This document shows, in pieces, positions 7,494 through 14,894 of a stretch of DNA of 38,952 bases (position 1 is the first letter of the stretch; each line of letters begins with the position of its first letter). The position numbers and the translations under genes are program-made. The stretch comes from Solobacterium sp. (lineage in GTDB: Bacteria; Bacillota_I; Bacilli_A; Erysipelotrichales; Erysipelotrichaceae), in assembly GCA_017459725.1 (NCBI GenBank), contig JAFUCL010000088.1, positions 1-38,952 of the forward strand, written 5' to 3'. The notes beneath the pieces were generated by a model. It ran no database searches, was not told the origin of the DNA, and saw nothing but the letters and a program-made list of their open reading frames with translations.

Positions 7494-8774
7494 TCAACCG
7501 TAAATCGGGTAGAAGAAGTTAGCGGAAAGAGCAATCGTAACGATAGCAATCAGAATATACGGAACCGTGAACTTCCAGACATCCTTGATGGAATAATTAC
7601 CGGCAGCGTAGATCAGAGCTGTTTCGGCAGCACCGGACGGGAAGCCGAGGGAGATGACGTTGCCGATTGCGATGATCAGCATGATGCCTCTGGGATCCCA
7701 GTTGCCTGCCAGACATACAGTAGCCGCAACCGTGTACAGAATGTTTGCTGTAGCGGAGTTGGACATAACCGTTGTCATAACGATGGTCACGATTGTGAAC
7801 AGGAACATAACGAACAGGGAAGACGGATGACCGCCGAGAATGCTCAGAATAGCGTTGCCGATCATGTCGCCTGCGCCGGACTTTGTCATAGCTGTTGCAA
7901 CACCGAGAACACCAGCCATCAGGAAGATCATATCAGCTGTCATAGCCTTGGTGACTTCCGGTACTGTAAGTGCTTTGCCGTAGATCAGAATCAGTACGCC
8001 GGCTGCCGGAGCAACATACATCAGGCTGCCTGTCCACTTATTGAGAACGAGTACTGCCATAACTGCGATGAAGACAATGAATACCAGCTTTTCCTGTGCG
8101 GGCGGAAGAACCTTGGTTTCCTTGACATCCTTGAAGCCCTTGGTATTGACGTTGCCCTTCTTCGGCAGAAGTCTCCAGGCAAACAGGCACCAGAGTGTCA
8201 GGCAGAGAGCCGGAATGATGGCAACCTTGAACTTGTCAAGCATCTGCAGCTGGAATGCAGGGTTTTCAATAATGTTGGAATAACGTGCATTGATCGTTGC
8301 GAATGCGGTAGCACCCATGCCGATCGGGATGAGTCCCTTCCATGCGCAGCTGATTGCCAGCATCGGCATCAGCAGACGGGTCGGTGTAACTTCACCTTCG
8401 TCACTCAGTGTAGCCAGGAATACAACGAGGATGGAGAATGTCGCTGTAGCCGGAATGAACTGAACGAATGCGATCGTAACGAGATAGAAGAAGATGATCA
8501 GGGCCATACCTGTTTTGCCGCCCATTTCATCAACCTTCGCACGAATCTTCGGAACGATTGATGTCTTGGTGATAGCGGATGACAGAGCCATCATCGGAGC
8601 GACAAGAATGATACTGTTGTTGGTGAATCCCGCAAATGCTTCACCCGGTGTAAGAACGCCGAGAATTGCGAGTACAGCACAGCATGTCATTGTTGTGACG
8701 CCCATCGGAACCTTCTGGAGCATGAACATCACGATCATGAACGCAAGTACTGCCAAAGTAATGTAAAGCTGCAT
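7494..8774 (-). CDS. DASS/SLC13-like anion transporter, probable sugar-diacid importer
   Basis: This 426-residue integral membrane protein has about eleven hydrophobic segments, in two related halves of the ion-transporter superfamily type. The first half has GFTNNSIILVAPMMALSSA, recalling the GFSN-x-A region of SLC13 carriers. The second has a similar SGAG and TVMSNSATAN block near 290-345, the place where such carriers bind Na+ and carboxylate. It is the first gene of the catabolic segment, so glucarate/galactarate is the likely substrate (inference; E. coli uses MFS carriers GudP/GarP). The start at 8774 follows GGGAGGGTATT; an upstream in-frame extension to 8801 runs through the leader hairpin. 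MatC or CitMHS-type carriers are the alternative family labels. Confidence 0.85.
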   Translation of the reverse strand: MQLYITLAVLAFMIVMFMLQKVPMGVTTMTCCAVLAILGVLTPGEAFAGFTNNSIILVAPMMALSSAITKTSIVPKIRAKVDEMGGKTGMALIIFFYLVTIAFVQFIPATATFSILVVFLATLSDEGEVTPTRLLMPMLAISCAWKGLIPIGMGATAFATINARYSNIIENPAFQLQMLDKFKVAIIPALCLTLWCLFAWRLLPKKGNVNTKGFKDVKETKVLPPAQEKLVFIVFIAVMAVLVLNKWTGSLMYVAPAAGVLILIYGKALTVPEVTKAMTADMIFLMAGVLGVATAMTKSGAGDMIGNAILSILGGHPSSLFVMFLFTIVTIVMTTVMSNSATANILYTVAATVCLAGNWDPRGIMLIIAIGNVISLGFPSGAAETALIYAAGNYSIKDVWKFTVPYILIAIVTIALSANFFYPIYG

Positions 8775-8792
8775 AATACCCTCCCTTGCAGT

Positions 8793-8833
8793 GCAGCACA
8801 CCCCTCCTGATTTAACCTGATTTAATGTGCTGC
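8793..8833. promoter_or_regulatory. Leader hairpin with tandem 10-bp repeats before the transporter gene
   Basis: GCAGCACA (8793-8800) pairs with TGTGCTGC (8826-8833). The 25-nt loop contains two back-to-back copies of CCTGATTTAA (8806-8815 and 8816-8825), one helical turn apart. The structure ends 18 nt upstream of the start codon, and a second AGGAGGGG lies inside the loop on the minus strand. It could be a regulator site or an mRNA leader structure. The rest of 8834-8982 is AT-rich and shows no convincing promoter hexamers. Confidence 0.4.
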
Positions 8834-8982
8834 TGCTTTCTATGGTTAAAACATAACGGACGGATACATTCTTCTTCTACGCAAGGTCAGACAACAATCG
8901 GATTGTTTTTTCTCCTTTTTAACAATTGCACAAAAGATGAAATCTTTCGGTTCTTTCTGCACGGTATCATTTCAATTTGAAC

Positions 8983-9011
8983 AAAAAAGCCGCTCATATG
9001 TATGAACGGCT
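8983..9011 (-). terminator. Rho-independent terminator of the regulator operon
   Basis: An 11-bp stem (8988-8998 against 9001-9011, one G-U pair) is followed on the minus strand by six T. Its 5' arm shares two bases with the stop codon of the Fis-family regulator, so the regulator operon ends here and the transporter needs its own promoter. Confidence 0.92.
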
Positions 9012-10902
9012 ACTGTTCCAGTCCGTATTTTTTCATGTAACGCCACAGCGTTGTCTTCGAAACACCCAGTTCCTTTGCCACTTTTTCACGGCTTCCGTGG
9101 TGCTTTTCAAGCAGGCGGTTGATGCGTGTGCGGGCATCCGCAAACTCGCCATCCGGCACCGGCTCCGTCCGTGAAGAAGCCAGCGGATAAGACAGTGCAA
9201 TCTGTTCGGTCACAAAGTTCTCATCGGCATCACGGCGCGGTGAAAGCAGTACGATACGCTGACAGACATTGTTCAGCTGCTGGGTATTGCCCGGCCATTC
9301 ATACTCGGTGAGCACTTTTTCAGCCGCTCTGGTCAGCCGCACGGGCCGGTTGAACTTCTTCTGCATGATTGCCATGAATTCATGGGCATATACGGGGATA
9401 TCCTCGCGGCGTTTATACAGAGGTTCAAGATCGAGTTTCACGACACTGAGCTCAAAATACAGATCACTGCGGAAGAGTCCCTTCTCCACTCTGTCGAGCA
9501 GGTCGATTTCCGTTGAAGCGATTACTCTTGTTTCCATCGTCGAATACCTGGACGCATTGCCGGCAATGAATTTTCCGGCCAGCAGGGCATGCAGTTTATA
9601 CTGGCTTTCCATGGAGAGACACTCGACATTTTTCATATAAAGTGTTCCCTCCTGGGCAATTTCAATCAGTGATGTACCGTCATGAACCGACTGTCCGCTT
9701 CTGCCGAAGATACGCTCATCAAGATCATCGGGCTTATAGGCACTGCATTCAACCTCAACAAATGTATTATCCCGCACGAGTGATTCATTGTGGATACACT
9801 CGGCAATCACCGTCTTTTCAAGACCGCGCTCACCGGTCAGGAGCACCGGTGCCTGCAGCGGTGCAACCAACTTTGCCTTTTTGACAATTTCGTCCATCTG
9901 TTTTGATTTCCAGTGGAAGCTGTCAAAGGTTCTTGACGCATAATACCCGCGGGTTAAGAGATCTCTGCGCATCTCCTGATCCAGTTCGTGGATACGGCGT
10001 GCTTCCTGAAATGTCAGGATGGCTCCGCTGATATGATGGTCCACCTCAATCGGGGCAATGTTGACAAAATAACCGACATTGTTCAGCAGGATCATGCGCG
10101 AATAGATTTCGGAGCCTTTATCAATTGTTTCAATCAGGTCGGCTTCACGGATCACCCCGACAACATCGGAGATCCGCCTGCCTATAACGTCCTGGGCATC
10201 CGCATCAAGAATACTGAGCATGACGCGGTTGGCTGAGAGTATCACATGTTCGCGGGAGATATGCAGAATGCCGTTGAAGTTGTTCTCAACCATTGCCGTG
10301 ATCTCGGCGAGGTCCTGTTTCTTGGTATCTGCCAGTTCACACATCTGCTGGGCCATGCCGAAGGTTTCCGAAAGACCTTCCGTACCGCCTGAGGCAAAGT
10401 ATGCGGGAATGCCGTTTTTCCTGGCTGCTTCACAGATATGTCTGCCGCCGATGATCACTTCCATGCCGTCCTGCTGTGTCTTCTCAAGGATCAGCTCCGG
10501 TGTGGACCAGTCCTGCATGATGTACTTCCGTATTTCCACACCGAACAGTTCCCGGAAATGCGAAACATCACAGAACATATTGGAATATCCGACCAGTCCG
10601 ACCCGTATATCATTACGGCCGTAGTCGCCTTTGATTGTCTGTATCAGCATACCCAGCTCCTGCGCAGTAATACGCAGCGGCACGACCGGTGACTGTGTTT
10701 CCTTTTCCAGAATCAGTGCCTGCAGACCGCGGGCAACAAAGATCTCACAGCCCTGCTGCACAAGGCGTTCGGCATACTCCTGCACGCTGGCATTCGGAAT
10801 CTGTCCGATAAAGACCGGTTCAATATTCGGGTATGACTGTATCTGCTGCCGGACCGTTTCCTCGGAAATGGAACCGGGCAGGAATACTGCTACTTTTGCC
10901 AT
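9010..10902 (-). CDS. PrpR-like Fis-family regulator with an ATPase domain that has lost its key motifs
   Basis: This 630-residue regulator has a PrpR_N sensor domain (about 3-185), a PAS domain (about 200-305), an AAA+ sigma-54-interaction-like domain (about 330-555) and a Fis-type helix-turn-helix (about 597-628, ending SKTTLWRYMKKYGL). The AAA+ part is clearly related to PrpR/NtrC activators but is damaged. Walker A reads GERGLEKT (357-364), with Glu in place of the last Gly. Walker B reads TLYMKNV, with Lys-Asn in place of Asp-Glu. The GAFTGA loop that contacts sigma-54 is missing between FGRSG and EGTLY. It is therefore unlikely to hydrolyse ATP or activate sigma-54 promoters, and may act with sigma-A as TyrR does. 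It overlaps the CdaR-like gene by 13 nt. Confidence 0.9.
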   Translation of the reverse strand: MAKVAVFLPGSISEETVRQQIQSYPNIEPVFIGQIPNASVQEYAERLVQQGCEIFVARGLQALILEKETQSPVVPLRITAQELGMLIQTIKGDYGRNDIRVGLVGYSNMFCDVSHFRELFGVEIRKYIMQDWSTPELILEKTQQDGMEVIIGGRHICEAARKNGIPAYFASGGTEGLSETFGMAQQMCELADTKKQDLAEITAMVENNFNGILHISREHVILSANRVMLSILDADAQDVIGRRISDVVGVIREADLIETIDKGSEIYSRMILLNNVGYFVNIAPIEVDHHISGAILTFQEARRIHELDQEMRRDLLTRGYYASRTFDSFHWKSKQMDEIVKKAKLVAPLQAPVLLTGERGLEKTVIAECIHNESLVRDNTFVEVECSAYKPDDLDERIFGRSGQSVHDGTSLIEIAQEGTLYMKNVECLSMESQYKLHALLAGKFIAGNASRYSTMETRVIASTEIDLLDRVEKGLFRSDLYFELSVVKLDLEPLYKRREDIPVYAHEFMAIMQKKFNRPVRLTRAAEKVLTEYEWPGNTQQLNNVCQRIVLLSPRRDADENFVTEQIALSYPLASSRTEPVPDGEFADARTRINRLLEKHHGSREKVAKELGVSKTTLWRYMKKYGLEQ

Positions 10903-11945
10903 CTGGTATCTCCGTTTCTACGGAATATGACCATTGCCAGGCAGACTTTCATCGCATCGCCGAACTTCTTCAGATCATATCCGGTTTCGTTTTCGATCCG
11001 CTTCAGCCTGTAGACAAGTGTATTGCGGTTGATGAACAGTTCCTGGGCAGTGCCGGTCACATCGAGGTTATTGGCAAGGAACTTCTGAATCATATGGATG
11101 GTTTCATCATCCGCATTCTTCAGTCCGGCCATCTGCTTCTCAAAGTAAATCAGATCTTCTTCGCGTACGGATGCCGCAAGACCTTCTATGCCTGCATCTT
11201 CGGAAGTCAGTGCTTTCCTGCCGTCCATGCGCAGAGAGGCCGCATTTGCCGCATATTCCGCAGCTTTCAGGGATTCCGGAAGCCTGACAAGATCATTCAC
11301 CGTCGTACCGATGCCGGCCGTGCAGCTGATCCTGTACTGGGTTTCGGCATCCTGCAGGAATGTTTTCCACACTTCCGGCAGATTTTCTTCCTTGCGCTCT
11401 TCCCTGACCACAACAAGATCCTCTTCCGGGGACAGCAGGATAAAATCCTTTGTTCTGTCCAGCAGAATACTGGAAATGATTCTCTGCATGCGGGCGTTGT
11501 TCTCCTTCCCGCAGCGGATGACAGCCGTGCTGTGCGGCACATCATTGTTGATATTCAGCTCCCGGAGTCTTGTATAGATATCCGCTTCCGTTTCCGCAGA
11601 AAACAGTAATTGTCTGATACAGTTGTTTCTTGCGTTCCCGCCGGACTCACCGCCGGCCACAATGCCGAAAAAGCCCGCAATCATTGCCAGCTTTTCCTCT
11701 GCATTTCTGCCCGTGCTGTCCATAAACACCGCTGCGCCGTTGTGGGTAACCATAGGCAGAGGTGTATAGATACTGCCGTTGATTTCCGCCGCATACTGAT
11801 TGCCTGCCGCTTCCCTGCGCAGACTGCCGAGCTGGGTTTCATCGGAACATGCAATCACAGTTCCTTCCCGGTCAATCACACCGAAAACTTCACCGCAGGA
11901 TGCACGCAGCCGAAGTATAAAATTCTGATAGGTTCTGTCTGTCAT
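10890..11945 (-). CDS. CdaR/PucR-type sugar-diacid regulator
   Basis: This 351-residue protein has the layout of carbohydrate-diacid regulators. An N-terminal sensing region (about 1-130; IDREGTVIACSD) is followed by a GGDEF-like/CdaR middle domain and a C-terminal PucR-type HTH_30 (about 290-345; LDVTGTAQELFINRNTLVYRLKRIENETGYDL). E. coli CdaR (about 385 residues) activates gar and gud genes in response to glucarate or galactarate, which fits this neighbourhood. It begins 20 nt after the sugar isomerase gene and overlaps the Fis-family regulator, so the two regulators are translated together. The N-terminal domain is shorter than in E. coli CdaR, so the ligand may differ. Confidence 0.87.
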   Translation of the reverse strand: MTDRTYQNFILRLRASCGEVFGVIDREGTVIACSDETQLGSLRREAAGNQYAAEINGSIYTPLPMVTHNGAAVFMDSTGRNAEEKLAMIAGFFGIVAGGESGGNARNNCIRQLLFSAETEADIYTRLRELNINNDVPHSTAVIRCGKENNARMQRIISSILLDRTKDFILLSPEEDLVVVREERKEENLPEVWKTFLQDAETQYRISCTAGIGTTVNDLVRLPESLKAAEYAANAASLRMDGRKALTSEDAGIEGLAASVREEDLIYFEKQMAGLKNADDETIHMIQKFLANNLDVTGTAQELFINRNTLVYRLKRIENETGYDLKKFGDAMKVCLAMVIFRRNGDTRWQK

Positions 11946-11965
11946 AGCAAACCACCTCAGAAGAA

Positions 11966-12802
11966 TTATACTAGTTTTTCGTAGTTTTCCAGTGCTGTTT
12001 TTATAACATCATACCCGCTGTATTCTTTTGATTCCGAAGCTTCGATAATGAAATAGCTGACCCCTGTACGTTCTGCACAGTGCTTCACTGCAGCTGTATT
12101 CACATTGCCAAGGCCGAGCGGAACCCGGCGGATCATACCGTTGAGATCATGCGGATCATCATTCATAACAACTGTAATATCCGAATAATGCAGCAGATCC
12201 GTGCGGCCGGCACTCTTCTCCAGATAATCCAGCGGACTCATACCGGCCATCTGTACGCCGAAGAGATCCATTTCGTAATGCAGATGAGGACAAAGCTCCA
12301 GTGACCATTCCCAGACCGTTTTTCCGTTCATCCGGATAAACTCGCTTTCATGATTATGCGCACAAAGTGTGATTCCCTCTGCCGCAAGTTTAACCGCCAG
12401 CGCTTCCGTGAAGGCAAAATAATCATGCATGGCAGCTTCATCCGTGAACGAAGCAACCGGCATGCCCGCAAACCGCAGCGTATCGCAGCCAAGTTCCTTT
12501 GCAATATGCACGCATCCTTCAAAATCATTCAGAAGCGAAAGCTGACGGTGTCCCGGAAAGAGTGACTTTCTCTGTACACGTCCCGTATATTCAACACTGA
12601 GCGCGCAGACTTTCAGATCAAAGTCATGCACGGCTCTTTTCATTTCATCAATTGTCTGATCATTCAGATCGATGTGTCCGGATACTTCAAAACAGCGGCA
12701 GCCTGTCTCATGCATTCTGCGCAGTGCTTCATAGGCACCGTATTCTTCAATCTCCCTGCCGATCAGCATTGTCTGCATTGCAACTTCCATGCGCGCTCTC
12801 AC
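11966..12802 (-). CDS. Sugar phosphate isomerase/epimerase-like TIM-barrel protein
   Basis: This 278-residue protein belongs to the xylose-isomerase-like TIM-barrel family (IolE/IolI/Hyi type). The metal-site signature LCAHNHESEF lies near 155-165, followed by HYEMDLFGVQ and LHYSDI, which supply the usual His, Glu and Asp ligands. The start overlaps the stop of the UxuA-like gene as GTGA, with GGGGA 7 nt upstream. In-frame ATG codons 4, 8 and 11 codons later are possible. Coupling to a mannonate-dehydratase-like gene and to diacid regulators suggests epimerisation or isomerisation of a sugar acid or its keto form. The exact substrate cannot be read from sequence. Confidence 0.8.
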   Translation of the reverse strand: MRARMEVAMQTMLIGREIEEYGAYEALRRMHETGCRCFEVSGHIDLNDQTIDEMKRAVHDFDLKVCALSVEYTGRVQRKSLFPGHRQLSLLNDFEGCVHIAKELGCDTLRFAGMPVASFTDEAAMHDYFAFTEALAVKLAAEGITLCAHNHESEFIRMNGKTVWEWSLELCPHLHYEMDLFGVQMAGMSPLDYLEKSAGRTDLLHYSDITVVMNDDPHDLNGMIRRVPLGLGNVNTAAVKHCAERTGVSYFIIEASESKEYSGYDVIKTALENYEKLV

Positions 12803-13770
12803 TTTCTGATCCCCAGCTCATATTCCGCCGCATGCATAAGACCTTTCATATGTCCGGTCGGATACGCAAATGCCCCGAGCATACCGCCCATGGACGGATA
12901 CCCTTTGAATGCATGGTCAACGGAGATCGGTCCGTCATACCCGCAGCGCACCAGAGTCTTCATGATTTCATACATATTCGCATAGCCATCTTCATCAAGT
13001 GTTTCCTCAAAGTACGGAACCGTACCGGAAACATTGCGGAAATGCACGCTGACAACTCTGCCTGCTTTGATGAATTCCTCAAGGTCTTTGTTCACATCAC
13101 CGAAGGAGCTGCTCTCCAGCCAGCACCCGATGCAGAACTTGACACCGACCACACCCCATTTATCAATTTCAAAGATACGGCGGTAATCATCGGAGCAGCG
13201 GATCAGACTGCCTACACCGCAGACATATTCCACCGGCGGATCATTGGGATGCAGAGCCATGCGCACACCGCATTCCTGCATAACCGGACCGACCTGTTCC
13301 AGAAACCATGCGAAATTATCACGGATCTCATCCATTGTATAAACGCGTCCGTTCACCGCTTCACGGATACCGCCTTCCTCCTCATCATAGTAAGCCGACA
13401 CACCGCCGCGGGTATGTTCTCTGACGGCTCTTCCCGAACGGTAGATGCCGTTGGGCTGCCAGGCAACCGATACCGTGTGATAGCCTGCTTCGGCTGCGGT
13501 GCGCACAAAGGCATTGAAACGGCGCACTTCTTCCTCTCTGCCTTCAAGTCCGAGATCAATGATTTTGTTCTTCTGCAGTGTGTTGCAGGAAAGCAGAACG
13601 GATGTCAGTTCGAATGATGCAAGTCTTTTGTGAATGGCGGCAAGCATCTCTGCATTTGCCTCTTCTTCTTTGATATTGAGTTCCACATGTTCAACACCCA
13701 TTTCACGGATAAATGCCAGTTCTTCATCCGTGGAAGCGGAACGTACAGGACAGGTAACTTTCATTGACAT
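12799..13770 (-). CDS. Mannonate dehydratase (UxuA)-like protein
   Basis: This 323-residue TIM-barrel protein resembles D-mannonate dehydratase. It has the MALHPNDPP element (E. coli UxuA has IHPDDPP), a later VHFRNVSGTVPYFEE stretch matching the HLRN metal region, GYANMYEIMKTL, and ISVDHAFKGY in place of the UxuA RPDHGH block. It is shorter than UxuA (about 350-394) and loses the second His of DHGH, so it may act on another aldonate. It is the first gene of the regulator operon. GGAGG stands 7 nt before the ATG. The operator at 13885 lies about 115 nt upstream of the start codon. Confidence 0.78.
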   Translation of the reverse strand: MSMKVTCPVRSASTDEELAFIREMGVEHVELNIKEEEANAEMLAAIHKRLASFELTSVLLSCNTLQKNKIIDLGLEGREEEVRRFNAFVRTAAEAGYHTVSVAWQPNGIYRSGRAVREHTRGGVSAYYDEEEGGIREAVNGRVYTMDEIRDNFAWFLEQVGPVMQECGVRMALHPNDPPVEYVCGVGSLIRCSDDYRRIFEIDKWGVVGVKFCIGCWLESSSFGDVNKDLEEFIKAGRVVSVHFRNVSGTVPYFEETLDEDGYANMYEIMKTLVRCGYDGPISVDHAFKGYPSMGGMLGAFAYPTGHMKGLMHAAEYELGIRK

Positions 13771-13835
13771 AGAGAAACCTCCTTTTACCCAGCTTAATCA
13801 TATTCTGCCGCGGGATGAATATGCATTGCCCTGAA

Positions 13836-13964
13836 GCAAAAAAATATCCTTTAGAAGTGCACAGCGGCTGTTCATGTGCATGATTGAAACGTTTTGTTTC
13901 ATCTGTGGTTTACTGACCGTTTCATCTGCATTACTTGCAAAGAAAAACCCCTGTTTCCAGGGGT
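13836..13964 (-). promoter_or_regulatory. Regulatory region of the UxuA-like/CdaR operon (TGAAAC-N5-GTTTCA)
   Basis: TGAAACGTTTTGTTTCA (13885-13901) has the same arms and 5-nt spacer as the site upstream of garR. A GACCGTTTCA half-site follows at 13915-13924, in the same orientation and at nearly the same distance (23 versus 22 nt) as in the garR array. TGCACA-N11-TGTGCA lies at about 13857-13879. The 206-nt intergenic region has no good -35/-10 pair; TATGAT at 13797-13802 is the best -10. Confidence 0.55.
13943..13964 (-). terminator. Terminator of the aldo/keto reductase gene
   Basis: ACCCCTG (13947-13953) pairs with CAGGGGT (13958-13964) across a 4-nt loop. On the minus strand five T follow. 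It starts 12 nt after the stop codon. Confidence 0.9.
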
Positions 13965-13976
13965 ATGCATACCGTA

Positions 13977-14828
13977 TCAGATCATATCAAGGAAGACTTT
14001 ATGTCTGGGGGCCGGATATTCCGCATTGAGTGCGGCCAGTTCATCTGCGCTCAGGACAATGTCAGCCGCCTGCCGGTTTTCAAGCGTATGCTTCGGCGAG
14101 GATGAGCGCGGTATTGATATGATGTGTTCGTTCACGATTGTGAAGGCCAGCATGATCTGAAAGATGGATACACCGTGTGCGGAAGCAATCTCCTGCAACG
14201 CTTTGTTTTCAAGCATGGAGCTTCTCAGTGTGCCGGCCTGGGCCAGCGGGCTGTATGCCATCATAGCCGTATTGTGTTCCTGGAGCCATGGCAGCAGACT
14301 GAATTCAATGCCGCGGCTGCCGAGATGGTACAGAACCTGGTCGGTCATGCAGTTTTCTCCGCACGGCACCGCAAAGAGCTCATCCATCTCATCGGTATCG
14401 AGATTGGATACACCCCAGCGCAGTATCTTGCCCTGCTTCTTCAGCTCTTCCATGCACGCAACGGTCTCTGCCAGCGGAACACTGCCCCGCCAGTGCAGCA
14501 GATACAGATCCAGATAGTCCGTGCCGATTCTTTCAAGAGATGCTTCACAGCTGTCAAAAATGCTTTCTTTTCCTGCATTCCAGGGATACACCTTGGAGAC
14601 AATAAACAGATCTTCACGCTTGAACGGTTCGATTGCTTCGCCGAGCAGATCCTCCGCCGCTCCTTCGCCGTACATCTCAGCCGTATCCAGCAGTGTCATT
14701 CCCTGCTCGATACCCAGACGCAGTGCGGCAATTTCATCTTTCCGTTTTTCCGGTCTTTCACCGATATTCCATGTTCCCTGACCAAGCTGAGGCACAGCCG
14801 TGCCGTCTTTCAGAATTACATTCCTCAT
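13977..14828 (-). CDS. Aldo/keto reductase
   Basis: This 283-residue NADPH-dependent reductase has the family landmarks in order: GQGTWNIGE, LDTAEMYGEGAAEDLLGEA (Asp/Tyr of the catalytic tetrad), IVSKVYPWN (Lys), YLDLYLLHWRGS (His), GVSNLDTDEMDEL, and IPRSSSPKHTLENRQA for the cofactor phosphate. It resembles the YeaE/2,5-diketo-D-gluconate reductase group. The ATG at 14828 was chosen because AAAGGAAC lies 5 nt upstream; a longer reading adds six unsupported residues. The hydrogenase terminator ends only 17 nt upstream, so its promoter must overlap that terminator, or it depends on read-through. The substrate is unknown. Confidence 0.9.
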   Translation of the reverse strand: MRNVILKDGTAVPQLGQGTWNIGERPEKRKDEIAALRLGIEQGMTLLDTAEMYGEGAAEDLLGEAIEPFKREDLFIVSKVYPWNAGKESIFDSCEASLERIGTDYLDLYLLHWRGSVPLAETVACMEELKKQGKILRWGVSNLDTDEMDELFAVPCGENCMTDQVLYHLGSRGIEFSLLPWLQEHNTAMMAYSPLAQAGTLRSSMLENKALQEIASAHGVSIFQIMLAFTIVNEHIISIPRSSSPKHTLENRQAADIVLSADELAALNAEYPAPRHKVFLDMI

Positions 14829-14844
14829 GATTGTTCCTTTCTGC

Positions 14845-14876
14845 AAAAAAATGCGGATGTTCTATATCCGCATTTT
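14845..14876 (-). terminator. Terminator of the hydrogenase gene
   Basis: AAATGCGGAT (14849-14858) pairs with ATCCGCATTT (14866-14875) across a 7-nt loop. On the minus strand it runs into seven T. Confidence 0.92.
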
Positions 14877-14894
14877 ATCATAAAGAATAGTGTT

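Noticed and set aside
13836..13849. GG-N10-GC spacing like a sigma-54 -24/-12 promoter upstream of the UxuA-like gene
   Set aside because: Only GG and TTGC match. No similar site precedes garR, and the neighbouring regulator lacks the GAFTGA loop.
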